Shown one piece after another: positions 1 to 12,873 of a stretch of 64,000 nucleotides of DNA. The stretch is from Halisarca cf. caerulea (Eukaryota > Porifera > Demospongiae > Chondrillida > Halisarcidae): contig CAUJGJ010000309.1 of NCBI GenBank assembly GCA_963170055.1, forward strand, positions 82,001-146,000. Direction: 5' to 3'. The notes beneath the pieces are model-generated. The model did no database searches. It worked only from the letters and a program-made list of their open reading frames with translations, and was not told where the DNA came from. Position 1 is the first letter of the stretch; each line of letters begins with the position of its first letter. The translations under genes and the position numbers were made by a program.

Positions 1-657
1 CACAAAGAAGGAATGTACCAGCTGGTTAGCAATGCAAGTATGCCCCAGTCTGAATTATTGGAGACAGTCATGGATGCCAAGCAATTTCTGTTCAATTTCT
101 ACAAGATGAAGGCACAGCTCAAGTATGTTAGAAGTGTCATGGGATTAATAATTGGTACAGTAGTGGCTTTATATTCCTGTTCTTGTTCAGACTTTGTAAA
201 GAAGACCTGGATAGAATAGTTTCTGACAGTAGCAGTCCACTGGGAGCAGAATTCAGTAGAGTAAGCATTGCATTATGCCAATACATACATACAAAGTTTC
301 TGTTTTTGGTCCTCAGTGGATTGTGTATGTGTGTGCATCTAAAGTATGTACGTAGTTGTAAGACAATTAAAATGTTTGTTTGCTTTAGAATGTGTACTTC
401 CATCTACAGTGAAACCTCTATTAAAGGATACCAATGCTCTGCTCCATTTGAAGTCCCTCACACTGACACATGTACATTTAAAAACTCTGAAATAAGGACA
501 TATACATATAACATGCCAGCTTACTGCAGTCCCAATGGTGTCCTTATTCAAGAGATTTCACTGTTTATAGTGGGCTCTGTATGATTCATACATACTTACT
601 TGTGTATTTTGTTTTCTATGATTTTATTTTAATTTGTGTATTGGTTTGGTTGTGTGT

Positions 658-688
<31 letters not shown>

Positions 689-2503
689 TGCATACATGCA
701 TACATTTGTGAACAAGGTCATCTCAAGTATCACATTATTATCTAAGGTCAACTAGAGTATCATAATATTCTGATGAATGTTTCAGTACAGTAAGATTGTC
801 CCTACTGAGACTACACTCTTAGAAAGCTGTCCAAACAGTCTTCCTAAATGGAGTAGTGTACATTTAATGCTATATATGAATATGATTGTGATTAGGACAT
901 GTAAAATTAATTTTGTAGAAAGATTTTTTTAAAATAAAAGTCAGTGAGCACGCTGGGTTCAAACCCTGACCAAAATATTGTGATCTATCAAGTAAAGCAT
1001 GTATGTTCAGTATAAACACATGTACAACCATTGTGTTGCTATGGGACTTAATCTAGTGGCGGTCTGGTTCTATACAGACATGCACTCCCAATCTAATTGT
1101 GCCATATAGGTTTGTATCATCTTTTTACTAGTCTTGTTTCAATTCAACATTCTTGTATAGCATTAATAGCTAGCATCTGTCCACAGATATAAGGAATATA
1201 CTTGCATACATGCCTTTGATTGAAAAAAACAAAAAAAAACGTAGTGGCCTGGTCAATTTTCAAAGATGTCCAAGACCAGAAACATATTATTTACTTTGTG
1301 TGGCCTTAGTAAATGTAAAGTTAGCCTTACAGTACAACAAGATTTTCTGGAGAGTGCCTCAGAGGGAATTCCACCATATACATAGTTTTAAACTGTCTCT
1401 GATTTTGCAGGACATTCCCCAAAAATACAGTATATGTAGGCCACACAAAGTAATATGTAATAAGTAAGTAATAATTATGTTTCTGGTCTTGTACATCTTT
1501 GAAAAGTGACCAGGCCACCAGGGTTTCGATTTTATTTTTTTCAATCTAGTATATGTCTTATATCTGTGTTATATGCTAGCTATTAATGCTATACAAGAAT
1601 GTTGAATGGAAACAAGACTAGTTAAAAGATGATACAAACCTATATGGCACAATTGGATTGGGAGTGCATGTCTGTATAGAACCAGACAGCCACTAGACTA
1701 AGTCCCATAGCAACACAATGGTTGTGCATGTGTTCATGTTGAGCACACATGCTTTACTTGATAGATTACAATATTTTGGTCAGGGTTTGAACCCAGTGTA
1801 TTCACTGACTTTTCTTTTTAAAAAATTCCTTTTCATTTTTTACCACAAAGATTGACCAGAAAGGGGACCAGAAACATAAAATTAATTTTGCATGGCCTTA
1901 AAGTATCTGTCCTGCTTTCCCTGAAAACTTCTACAAGTGTCCTACACAATTGCTTTTTGTGCTATTCTGGTGTTACAAACTGTCAAATGTCCGTTTGTTT
2001 AGATTTTACTATCAATTTAGTGGAAATCAACTTCAGTCAGATTTCCTCATTATTAACAAAGTTTATCACACATATTATCCTTCAATACTGATTGAGAGGC
2101 ATATTGTATGTCATAGCAGACATGCATGCATGAGGATTTATAGAATCATAAGTAACGTGTTTCTATCTTAAAATTTGTGAAAAGTCATACATTTTACTAT
2201 TTGGGGAGGGGGGGGGGGGGGGGATATCAGTATTAAATTTTATTGTTGGATTTACCATTGTAAAGTCATAGTAATGCATAAGAATTTAGGGGAGGCAGTG
2301 CCCCCCTCAACTAAATTTGGAGAGGGGCAGTTGCAGTTCCATCGCCTATGCTTACATATGTGCTATTTTTACATATTTCTTAGGTAATGCAAAAGCTGCA
2401 AGATTTGACACTGTTTGTTGAATCTCAGGAATCTATTGTGGAGCACAAAATGAGGAATTTGAATGCCACTCTGAAGGCATTAAAAACAAATACTGACAGT
2501 TAA
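1..2503 (+). CDS. C-terminal end of an unrecognised coiled-coil protein (5' part outside window)
   Basis: Three exons join in frame: 1-122, 191-260 and 2384-2503 (stop TAA 2501-2503). Donors are GTATGT and GTAAGC; acceptors are TTCAG and CTTAG. The exon lengths keep the reading frame exactly (122 = 40 codons + 2; 70; 120). The 103 visible residues are rich in Leu, Lys, Glu and Gln and look helical or coiled-coil, for example the QKLQDLTLFVESQESI stretch in the last exon. I see no catalytic motif and do not recognise the family. The large last intron (261-2383) holds a GT/G tract at 650-690 and a foldback element at 893-1895. The gene starts to the left of the window, so its true N-terminus and identity cannot be judged. 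Confidence 0.6.
893..1895. mobile_element. ~1-kb foldback (inverted-repeat) element in an intron
   Basis: The left half (about 895-1390) reappears as its reverse complement in the right half (about 1390-1893). Matching landmarks include TTAATAGCTAGC near 1162 with GCTAGCTATTAATG near 1574, the segment around GACATGCACTCCCAATC near 1080 with GATTGGGAGTGCATGTC near 1655, and the AAATTAATTTTG ends near 902 and 1880. The arms are several hundred bases long and only slightly diverged. No transposase ORF is present, so this is a non-autonomous foldback or MITE-like element. A related, decayed copy lies at 3620-4990. Confidence 0.8.
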
Positions 2504-3619
2504 TTGAAAGATTCTATGATCTACTACTTTTTACTGTTTTAAAATTCATTGAAGTCATTGAGAAGTACATAATATATATAATATTATATAGTATATAATT
2601 ATATATATATATTGTAAACATTTTGTTTGAATTATGAAAGTTACAATCATAATACTGTAATATATTATTATGTAATATATACGCATGAAGGGCTGAGCAG
2701 TAATATGCCTCCTATTTTATGAATGTATAATTATATTATATATTATATTATATTAATGTATTATATCTATGAATACAAGTACAAATGTATATGCTTCAAA
2801 GGTACATAAGCATCTTTAATTCAAAGGAATCTGTTTATATACATATAGCTTGTGTCATTAGGATTTTCTTAATGCAGCTTTTTATATTAATTTGTACATA
2901 TTATATTATGCGTGTATAGCTCAGACTATAGCAATGCCATTAATTTGCCTCCTTTACAGAACAGACTTATAATTATTATAGGCTGAAAAACTGTAACTCC
3001 TGGGGTCATTATCTTCAGCCGCAAAACATTGCCATCGATCTATAGGCTACACAAGACTAAGTACGCACTATAACATATTATATACAGATTATAATAATTA
3101 TTTTACTGCATCTTCCATAATATATACTACCTGCAATTATGCACCCATTGAAGATATAATATATGATTGAAGGATTGATATATGTATTATAAGATTTACT
3201 GATTGAAACATGCTTTTATAGGAATTAAAAATCAATAATAGTGCTATAGGAATTGGAAGCTAGTCATAAATTTAAATAATAATATACAGTCATGCATACC
3301 ATGCAAACCTCGTTAATAATAAGGCAAACTTGAAGGACCCACAAAATTAGTTCTCGTGCATGTACTAAATAGATCTAAAGCTCTTATCAGGATATTATAA
3401 TACGTGCATGTACAATGCTACTGCTGACCAAACAGGGTTTGGAAACTATTGTAGCTTTTTACAAATTTGTCTCTTCTATGTAGACCAGCTGGCATCTGCA
3501 TGATGGGGTAACCTTGTATAAGTATTTATACATTCATTATAAATGTCAATAATTGCACACACAAAATAATTTAATTGGTGAAATTATTGACATTGTCTTA
3601 TACACACAGCATATAGCAA
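2504..3619. other. AT-rich intergenic DNA, no gene seen
   Basis: This stretch contains AT-dinucleotide-rich sequence (around 2570-2780) and presumably the 3' UTR and poly(A) region of the upstream gene. I see no coding signal, RNA gene or clear repeat unit. Confidence 0.5.
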
Positions 3620-4990
3620 TAGTATGGCCATGCAAAGTTAATTTTATGTTCCTAGCCCCCTCCTGCATGGCCAAAAAATTGGGCAAAATATTAAAAAAAT
3701 CAGAGAGCACATTGGGTTCTAACCCTCATGCACTAATTTGCAAATAATCTGTCTAAACTATCAAGTATAGAGTAAGTGTGTTTAGCTAGTATGGAACAGT
3801 CACGTACACAACCATTGTGCTACTGTGCATGGGACTAGTAGCTGTCTTGCTCCATACAGATGTGCACTCCCCATTTTATTCTCAACTTGTATATAATCTT
3901 TGAACTTGCTTTGATTCAACATTCAGTTTAGCATTAATATAATATTATAGTACATATCTGTTCACAGTTAGGGTGAGAAATGTCGAGATCAAACTTTCAT
4001 GACATATTATATACAAGTACACTCGTAAAACATTCATGAGGTAAAATCTCTACAAGTGAAAGCATGGGTCACGCATATGAGTGTGGGGTAAGGTAAAAGT
4101 ATAACTCCAAGTACTAAATACTTATAAAGGTGATTGCAGTTTGAAAGCATTTATAGGTATAGACAGTGACAATCATTATTTTTTGTGGGTTATGTCCATG
4201 GGTGAATATTGTACAAGTACAAAGTGTATGACTACATAGTGTAGGTGCATGTGTCATATTATATTGGGCAGGCATGAGACTAGATGGGTATTATGGTGTT
4301 CCTTATGTCTCACCAAGTCTGGCTTCAAAAATGAGTAAGCAATGACGATCTTGCTCAAGTCTAAAAGGTCACCAGTGATTTTTCTGCTAGAGAGTTGAGG
4401 GACAATGGTCTCGACGGTGTTGACAGACTCTCTGCATGTTGAAGTGACCAAGTACATGACCCAATCTCAATGGTGAGTAAATCAGTCTTACGGCCTGCAG
4501 GCTCTAGTTGGCTTACAAGTGCCAAGTAGTTTTCCTTTGATTGTTTGTGGGTCCAGGCATTGGCTGTGAGTTGGATGGAACAGGTAAACTCCCAAAGGGG
4601 TGCAGATGGACATGTTTATTTGCCATGGTTGAGGATGACGATGTCATGTCTAGCACTGGTGACAACTAAGTTGGGGGGGGGGGGGGGGGGGGGGGGGCAC
4701 TGTTTATGGGGATTGTCTATTGCTTGATAGCCAGATAAATCCATATACATTGAGCAATTGGTGAGTTGTGGTCTGATCCAATGAGTTGAATAAGTTGTTG
4801 CTTGGAGGACAGAATCATGTCTTCAGGTATAGGAATGATGTTTGCATGAATGCCTTTGACTACATAGACTGAAAAACCTTGGTGGTCTGGTCAATGCTCA
4901 AAGATGGCCAAGATCAGAAACATACAATTTAGTGCTTGGAGTATCTATGGTGGGTATGGCCTGTAGTCACCAGATATCTATGCCATTACA
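3620..4990. mobile_element. Diverged, interrupted copy of the 893-1895 foldback family
   Basis: Landmarks of the first element return in the same order: the GCAAAGTTAATTTTATG end (3634), the AGAGAGCACATTGGGTTC block (3702), the ACAACCATTGTGCTACTG block (3810), the ATTCAACATTC block (3915), and then the TGCCTTTGACTACATAGACTG and GGTCTGGTCAATGCTCAAAG blocks near 4851-4905. About 0.85 kb of unrelated DNA (roughly 3985-4830, including a pure G tract at 4673-4697) separates the last two groups, so this copy has been split by an insertion or rearranged. No coding capacity is visible. Confidence 0.65.
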
Positions 4991-5174
4991 TGTACATGAA
5001 GTGTGGAGCGTAGCAACGGGGACATGATGTCATCCGTCAGGCAAGTGGTGGTTAGCGAATGCCGTGGGAGGCGAACCGTGCCAAAGATCAGCCCCCTTCG
5101 CTGCACAGTATACACACCACTGTACCGTCAGCCGCTGACACAAAGCTATTCATTCCATTTCAGATTTCATCATT

Positions 5175-7183
5175 ATGAGCCAACCTAAGGCTTTAGACCC
5201 GCAAGACGATAGGAAACTGGCTTCGTCCAAAGAATGCGAACAGTCGCCATCTACTGATGTCGCCTCGGATTGTAGCACTAAAGTGGTATCAGCGGAAACA
5301 CCCAAATGTCGCAGTCTGGCTCTTGAAGGCGAGCAGTTGATTCGCAGAGGGAAGTATTTAGAAGCTATTTCTGTTCTAGAAACGGCTGTAATGGTAGGTA
5401 GCGAGGATTACCAATTGCTGAGTATTTTGTGGAGTCTGTTAGGAAGATGTCACTACAGTCGTGGGGACTACGAGAAAGCAGATGCTTGCCACACACACGA
5501 TCTGGCAATTTCCACACAGTGTGAAGACCTCAAAGGACAGTCTCAGGCCTATTGTAATCTAGGTATAGTTAACAGAAAGTTAGGTTGTTTATCGAAAGCT
5601 TTTGTCTGTTTCAAAATGCAACTAAGTCTGGCGAATGATATGATGGATTCAGCAGCAGTCCAAAAGGCTCAGTTTAACCTTGGAGAGATCCATCTTCTCC
5701 TTGGTCGTTTGGCTCTGGGTCTCAGTGGCAAGGTAGATGACAACATTTTGGCCAAAGAGCACTTGGAAGAATCTGTTCAGAACCTAGAGTCTCACTTGAA
5801 ACACGGACAGAGGTGTGTAAGTACAACACGTATTGTTGTATATTTTCCGTTGCTTACAGCTGTATGTGTTCGAATACTTATACAGATGTCAGAATAATAT
5901 CCTGTTCATGGCTATACTCACTCTACCATATTTGTAAACCTGTTCATGTAAACCTGTTCAATAACATGTACAGTAAGTGATAAGGAGCTCAGAAGTGTGG
6001 CTGGTTCATCCAGCAAACTGTACACTGATGGGAACTACGCTTAGTGATGAGTTTGGACGTACTAGATACCACTGGTATCAAAATTGTCACAAGTGCCTGA
6101 TTCGTCACATTTATTATCATACAGTCAACCCTCGTTAGTGAGTACACCTGGGGACCCTCCAAATTGCTACTCACTATCAGTAGTACTTGCTAACCATATA
6201 GATTAGTATTATGGGTTATAAGCTGGGGTACCGCATCCTTGTACTTCCTAACCAGGTATTACTCATTAACAGTGTTCTTACTAACGAGGTTCTACTGTAT
6301 TTCACTGCCTCTCCTTGGTATATGTGTAGGATCATGTTTGCCAAGTGCTCTTCAATCTGTTCAAGATTTATAGACGGTGTCATATATGTAGCAATCATAA
6401 GGACACAGAACTACACATTATTATTGAATTAGTCTATTAATTATCACATTACTAGTCCTGATATTGATATTGTGAGAATTGTAATTTTGTACTGGTGACA
6501 CCCATGCTGTGTTTGCCAACATTCCAGATTTACACAAGAGAAAACACTCTTCTTCTTAGGACAGGCATTTGAGCTCCTTAAAGACCATGACAAAGCCATG
6601 GACTATTACCAGAAAGTAAGTGAAGTCTGTCTATCATGTGGAACTGAATAGTTGACCTTGTATACCAAATAAATATCATCTGTGCTAGTTTATTGAATTA
6701 TACCCAATTTTGTTGTTTATGTATAATTTTGATATATTATCCTACATTAGTACTATAATAATTATTATTGTAAGAGATCTATTATCATAAGATATGTTGC
6801 CTGGAGGGGAACTCATTGCCTTTTCACTATTTCTAGTGTCTCACGATGGCTATTGAGGAAAAAGACAAAGGTACTGTAGGACGAATGTACTGTAACATGG
6901 GCAATTGTCTACGAGCTATAATTGAGATAGACCGTGCTGAGGAATGTTATTGCAAGGTTCGTTTTTCATTTTTAGTGCTGTTTATGATAAACATTATTAC
7001 CTGAATCACGATTAAGTGTAATTGTACTACATGTCAAGGCATTGGAGACTGCTCAGGAAATAGGTGATATCATCGGTGAGGCCATTGTATGTTCCAATCT
7101 GGGTATGAATTACGAGATGTTGGGGGATTTGGAGAAGGCACTGGAATATCATAAAAAGGTGTCAGTAGTGGCAAAACATCTAT

Positions 7184-7261
<78 letters not shown>

Positions 7262-7292
7262 ACACACACGCACGTACACATACACACACAAG

Positions 7293-7381
<89 letters not shown>

Positions 7382-8516
7382 GTACACAAGTTCACACACA
7401 CACACACACACATGTAAGCATGCTGGTGGGCCAATTTTATTTATTTTATGGCAGCATCTTGAGGTCATGAAAGCAACTGATGACAAGATAGGCCAGTCTC
7501 TAGCTCTTACTAATGTGGCTAGAGCATTGGAGTACAAAGGGGAGATTGCAGAAGCTTGTGATACATGGCAGGAGGTAGGACAGAATTCACTGTTGGTCTG
7601 TGTGTAGTAAGTAATAAGACCTGGAACAAAGTAGTGATATGCAGCATATGGAGTATATATAATATTTGTTTGAGTATTTAATAGTGTATGTGTCTGATAT
7701 GAATCATTTTATGCAACATGAGGATTTTCAACTTCTTTGTCCACAGTTGGCTTTAGTATATCGAGAATTAAAGAAACAAGAAGAAATGTTTGAGACTTTA
7801 ACTCGTGTCGCTCAGCTCTCAGATAGCACTGCAGTGAGTCGAAATAGGGGATCATTCATCTTGAGCTCACTTCGGCGTTTCAGAAGACATATTTCAAAGA
7901 GGTATACTTCATCAAGTAGCAAACAAGATGAGAGAATGCGTAGCACTTCACAGGCTACTGGTTTGGACAATACTGGAGTGTTCCAGCACAACTCGGTAGT
8001 TCACAGATCACGATCCCCCTTTATTCAGCGGAGGGATCGGACTGAAGCTCTTGTGAAACGTAAAAGTCGCAGTGTTGAAGTGCTGGATGAAGCGATGAAG
8101 CATGACAACTCTCCAAAGGTAGTAAACCCTACTAGAACACAATGTAAGAAGGGATGGATTGGAGAAGACAGAGATGTGGGTTGCTAACCTCAAATTATGC
8201 ATTATCTCTGTGACTGTATGTATTTATCAACACTTGTGTACTTATATAGGTCGAAGCTGTTGACTGTGAGGAATCATCTGTACTAGCCAAACTGAAAATT
8301 GAACCTACTATCAGACCAGGGAGCAGTTTGTCATGGACAGATGTTCAAGATCCTTCTCTTCTATATGAGAATTTTGGGGACCATCGACACAAGGCAGAGT
8401 TGAAGAGAATTGGTAAATTTCTTGACTCTAGTGAGATTAACCCTCGAGGACCTTCAGATCTATCCCTGCTATTGGATTGGAGTGGGTGGATGCTGGCACC
8501 AAAAGAAATAGTGTAA
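5175..8516 (+). CDS. Tetratricopeptide-repeat (TPR) protein
   Basis: Eight exons join in frame: 5175-5812, 6528-6615, 6837-6956, 7039-7158, 7455-7574, 7747-8118, 8250-8516, with stop TAA at 8514-8516 (seven joined pieces are certain; a tiny extra exon cannot be excluded). The first exon encodes 212 residues with TPR-like helices (for example ALEGEQLIRRGKYLEAISVL and the NLG..N.KLG pattern). Exons 3-5 are each exactly 120 bp and phase 0, and each encodes one 40-residue TPR unit of the LGN/rapsyn/kinesin-light-chain (TPR_12) style, with NLG.NYE.LGD..KA..YH signatures. The C-terminal third is Ser/Arg-rich and low in complexity. No GoLoco motif is visible, so I do not call it GPSM2. It is probably a cytoplasmic scaffold that binds partners through its TPR groove. 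Start chosen: the ATG at 5175 follows a short leader and opens the long first exon. The intron after the 7039 exon carries a CA microsatellite. Confidence 0.8.
6120..6299. mobile_element. Pogo/Tigger-type MITE (180 bp) in the TPR gene intron 1
   Basis: It starts TACAGTCAACCCTCGTTAGT and ends with the reverse complement of TACAGTAGAACCTCGTTAGT, flanked by TA. CAGT...CCTCG-type ends with TA target sites are typical of Tc1/mariner-pogo relatives. There is no ORF. Similar short elements occur at 8668, 16406 and 32570. Confidence 0.7.
7182..7411. repeat. (CA)n microsatellite inside a TPR gene intron
   Basis: Nearly pure CA dinucleotides run from about 7182 to 7378, with a few interruptions (CACGCACGTA, AAGCTC) and a shorter tail to 7411. 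It begins 24 nt after the 5' splice donor and ends 43 nt before the next acceptor, so it fills most of the 296-nt intron. Open frames of poly-His/Thr or Cys/Val across it are artefacts. Confidence 0.97.
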
Positions 8517-8667
8517 GTTTACCTCATCACTCTATCATTGTGATGGCTGCTGTTGAACTGATCCAGTAGGCATGGGAATTGCAGTGGTGCTTATTGATGC
8601 ATTTCTGCTTAGTTAGAAGCTTGTGTGATACACCAATGATTTTGGTTTTTGTGATAACGAATCTTAT

Positions 8668-8823
8668 ACAGTAGAACTTGGATAGTAAGTACCCTCGCGG
8701 GAAGGCAAAGTTAGTACTCACTAATCAGAGGTACTTACTATCCAAGGTGTTTGCAATTGTATTGCATGAGGTAGGGACAGAGGAATGAGTACTCAGGTAC
8801 TTACTAACAGAGTTTGACTATAT
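8668..8823. mobile_element. Pogo/Tigger-type MITE (about 155 bp)
   Basis: The left end TACAGTAGAACTTGGATAGT and the reverse complement of the right end TATAGTCAAACTCTGTTAGT form imperfect inverted repeats that continue into a shared AGTAAGTAC. It is non-coding and of the same type as the element at 6120-6299. Confidence 0.6.
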
Positions 8824-10699
8824 AAAACCTAATTCTCACTACCTCAATCATGAATATGGACATTATTGGAGACAAAGGAATTTGCACACTGCACCCAATT
8901 AATCTAAACCCCATCTAGTTATATGCCCATACTGCTACATGTACAGTATGCCTAAGCCCTATTTCCATCCATATATGTATATGTATGTTTTAACCACTTC
9001 TGAAAGCAGTTGAATTAAATCGTTTTAACAAGTGTACATGTAGTACCAAGCATGATGAAGTTTTCATGGAATGAAACTTTTGTGGATCACAAATTTTCAC
9101 GTTTTTCATGGGTTTGTTTTCTCAGATTCCCCCTTTATCCTGTGACTTCTTTAGTACATATGGTAGCTTAAGCTGGTTGGTTTTAAAGTTGATTTGTGCT
9201 CAACAGTGTGAACTTTTCAAATCACTTTGAGTCTTTACCAATGTATCTCAGTGCAAGACGAAAAGCACTCATTGTTATTCTGATATTTTGTGTTGTCAAT
9301 TATTTCTATAAACAAAATTTGTGTGTATTGTCAGGGTGTTTGTTGTGGGTGACATCTGTACTTTCACTTCTGTGGCAATCTCAAAGAACTTCTCCCTCTG
9401 AAGTGTCCACTACCTGTAAAATTGTCTCCAGACTATCTTATGGCAGCACTCTGAATAGAGTGGATCCATTAATGAAAGAATTGCTACTGTCCATTTTATT
9501 TTTGTATGTCAAGACTGTATTATTACTGAAAAGGGCCACTGCCTGCATTAACAACTAATCACATGCAGGAATTCATGCATGTACACTTACACTGTTGGCA
9601 ACATCTGATACGAGTACATTGTGCTACTGGTACTAACCTACTCTAAAACTACTGTTGTTTACTCTAAAAGCACTTTCGTTTAAAGTAGTGTCAAGGCAGC
9701 TTCAAAATCCCTTGGAATGTGGTTTGGCTGATCCAATTACCTTTCATACATGATTGTGCTTGTGCATTAGAGTATCACAAGACTGTCAGAATTTCCCATC
9801 GGTTCTCCATTAACCAGTTGGTCATTATAGCTTAGTATATACCATTCAGTATTTATTGAGGTAGTTTGATGGTTGAACATACTACTTACATGCATTTACC
9901 ACTATTTCCTATAAGTAGTACATACAGTACTGATGTGCGCACACTGTGTTTGTTTATGGATTAGTATCTTGATGGTGTTGTGCTTGTTGTACATTTGCTC
10001 TGTTTACAGGGCATATCAACCATGTTATTAACTGCATCTGTACTAAATATCATGGATATCCTTGCCATGAGTTACAAGTGTCCAGGCTGCGAGCCCTTTC
10101 AAGCAGTTCATTCCATTTGTGAATTAATCCTTCATTCGTGTATGAATACAGCTAGAAACCCTATCCTCCCTAACAAGTGTTTTATCCTTATCAGCAGTTG
10201 TTGCACTGTCCCTGTCATACATAGCAGTCACTGTTTATTGTCTGTGAAGCTTCCTGGTGATGTAGCTACTTATGCTTCTATTTCTTTGTGCAGTGTTCAC
10301 AAGGCCCGTGAGTCTAGACTCATATAAGACAGCAAGAATACTATTGGATTCATTTTACTCACAAATTCTCATTTCGTTGTGTTATCTATTTATTGCTAGG
10401 TTTGTAAGGAAGATTCCATCATGTATGCTCCTTTGTACAGTGATTGTTTACTCAAAAGTCATACAAGAACTATTTTTTTTATAATTTCAAACTATTTTGG
10501 CATAATAATAAATGCTCTTGTTACATTACCATATTTAATTACGTATTTACACACACATGGGTCTGTTTAATATACTTACAGGCAGGCATCACTACTGTGG
10601 GATTATCATGCAGACTGATCTATAGTTAAATGATTTGACACTAGTCATATAATAATATATAGACACCTGAGGATCACGCTATATATATGTAGTTATTGT
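8824..10699. other. Intergenic DNA, no supported gene
   Basis: Several open frames of 60-120 codons occur here (for example around 9196-9558 and 9980-10327), but they show no domain-like composition, splice context or family resemblance. No RNA gene or ordered repeat was recognised. Confidence 0.45.
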
Positions 10700-12355
10700 G
10701 GTGTTAGACAAGGATGTGCCTTGAGCCCTCTTTTATTCAGTCTATACGTTAACAATTTACCAAGTTTGCTCCCTTCTTTCACCTTGCACCATATGAATTT
10801 GTCATGTCTGATGTTTGCTGACGATCTGGTGTTAACAGCCGAAAAACCTCAATCTCTCCAACTACAACTTAATATGTTATGCAACTTTTGTGACTCAGCA
10901 CAACTCAATGTAAACATGATTAAAACAAAGATAATGCAATTTGGCAGCAGCAATAGAGTTGACTATGACTGGCATATGAAAGATGAAAAAGTCGACGTTG
11001 TAGATTCATATAAATATCTAGGAACATGGCTTCATTGTAAGAACAATCTGCAGTTTAGTGTAAAAAAAGTGGCAGAATCTGGAGCAAATGCTATTAAGGG
11101 ATTAATCAAGTGGATTATAGATAATGATATCACTGACATCCCGGTACTACTGTAACTTTTTCAATCTCTAATTTTGCCAATCTTAACTTACAATGCTGAG
11201 ATCTGGGGTATGCAGAAACTAGATTGCCTAAATAAGCTCTGTCTAAAATTTTACAAGCAATATATTCTAAGACTCCCTTACAATGCATCTAATGCAGCTG
11301 TCTATGGTGAACTTGGCCTCACTGAATTAAAACCATTGATTACTAAGAAAATTGCCAAATATTGGATCCGTCTCCATAGTACTGACTGCCCACCACTTCT
11401 TGCAGATGCACTGGCCATACAAACTCTGAGTGGGAATTATAAAGACAGCTGGATGCATGACTGGAAACAAATGTTGGCAACAAGCGGATTGTACATCAAT
11501 ATACATCTACTGATCTCCCAGAAATAATATTCAGACGACTCAGTGACATAGCCACCCAGAATTGGCATTGCGATTTAAAGAATAACAAAAAATTAAGACA
11601 GTACCAACTATTTAAATCTACTTTAAAGATTGAGCCGTACCTCACTTGCATTAGAGATGTACACGATCGGATAAACTTATGTAAATTACGTGTCAGTTGT
11701 CACAACCTTCAAATCGAAAAAGGCCGACATTACCATCCTCCCATCCCAGTTGACCAGAGAATATGTAGTTTGTGCAAGAGCAACACCACGTCGACAGTAG
11801 AAGATGAGAAGCACTTCTTATTGCACTGTCCTATTTACCAATCTGCTCGTAAAAGCTTATTTGATTTCATTAAGACAATTCATCGGCACTTTTCTCTCTC
11901 ATCAGATGACAAATTCCATTGGATTATGACCACAGAGAACCCACAGATACTTATCAAACTAGCTAAATATGTGTTTAAATGTCTGTCTCTTTGTCGTAGT
12001 TTTGTACTGGCATATTAAGATCTTACTCACATGTATCTCACCAAAGTGTTCTTTGTATCTATGGCCTCACATGACATACACTTTAATTTCCCATGCAACT
12101 ATTCATTGTTGTTTATCAATTCATGTCAGCCATCTATGTATGATCTTATTACTTATCAGTTGAATGAGCCCACCTTGCACACACATGTTAATTTTTGCAT
12201 GCAATGTTTTTTCCCCATAGTACATTAAGTTTTTTTTTATTTTTTTTATTTTTTTTTTTTATTGTTCCCATTTCACACTACTACATTTGTGTTGGTCCAG
12301 GGGCCATCTTGGCCTATCCGACCACAATAATAATAATAATAATAATATATGCATA
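10700..12355 (+). mobile_element. 5'-truncated non-LTR retrotransposon (LINE), plus strand
   Basis: Translation starts in mid reverse transcriptase (GVRQGCALSPLLFSLYVN), passes the catalytic FADDL box (about 10814-10828) and the YLGT region, and runs through a thumb/connection segment (LILPILTYNAEIWG) to a C-terminal cysteine-histidine knuckle (C-SLC...H-FLLH-C, about 11766-11829). One in-frame stop at 11153-11155 and one frameshift near 11500 break the ORF, so the copy is dead but not old. The 3' end carries T-rich sequence and then an (AAT)n tail at 12325-12348. The 5' end is cut inside the RT, as usual for LINE insertion. A second copy of the same family lies at 31207-32040. Confidence 0.85.
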
Positions 12356-12873
12356 ATTATACATTCTAATCTGCTATATAATATACAGTGTATGCTGTGC
12401 ATACATGATGACCAACCATATACCCATGTACGTATACATATACATACACTGCAGTACTGGCCCATGTATATACTGCATATATATGCATGAATTAATATGA
12501 TCGATTGTATGCATAGTATATTATACGTATATGCATATAATTATATATAATAGTATTATAATAATATAATATATAACTGCTGGGATCATGTTGCTCAAGG
12601 GTGGTACGGTGTTATATATAATTATATATATATACGTAAATGCTATATAGGGCGTGCATGCACTGTACAATCATATTATAGATACCCTAGCTTATTACTT
12701 ACACAGTACCAAGTATAGAGTATCTATACAATGAAATGTCGGAGTACATCATACTACTTTTAATAAAAACTATATATAATACAGGCAGATCTGTTACATG
12801 AATGATTTCAACTTCATATGCCCCACATCTATACAGCACATCAAATTAAAATAAAAAAAGTTCCCAGAGCTTG
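12356..12873. other. AT-rich spacer, no gene seen
   Basis: This is mainly TA-rich sequence (short ATATAT runs around 12530-12640). It probably includes the 3' UTR of the minus-strand gene that ends at 12874. Confidence 0.5.

Noticed and set aside
5003..5188. Short frame upstream of the TPR gene
   Set aside because: No homology, overlaps the probable 5' UTR, and is out of frame with the clear TPR start at 5175.
7149..7607. Open frames of His/Thr or Cys/Val over the CA repeat
   Set aside because: They are pure translations of the dinucleotide microsatellite in an intron and have no codon variation.
5175..8516. Assignment of the TPR gene as GPSM2/LGN
   Set aside because: The TPR style fits, but no GoLoco motif is visible in the C-terminal half.
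9196..10629. Several 60-120-codon frames between the TPR gene and the LINE
   Set aside because: No domain, no splice-supported extension, and amino-acid composition of AT-rich random sequence.
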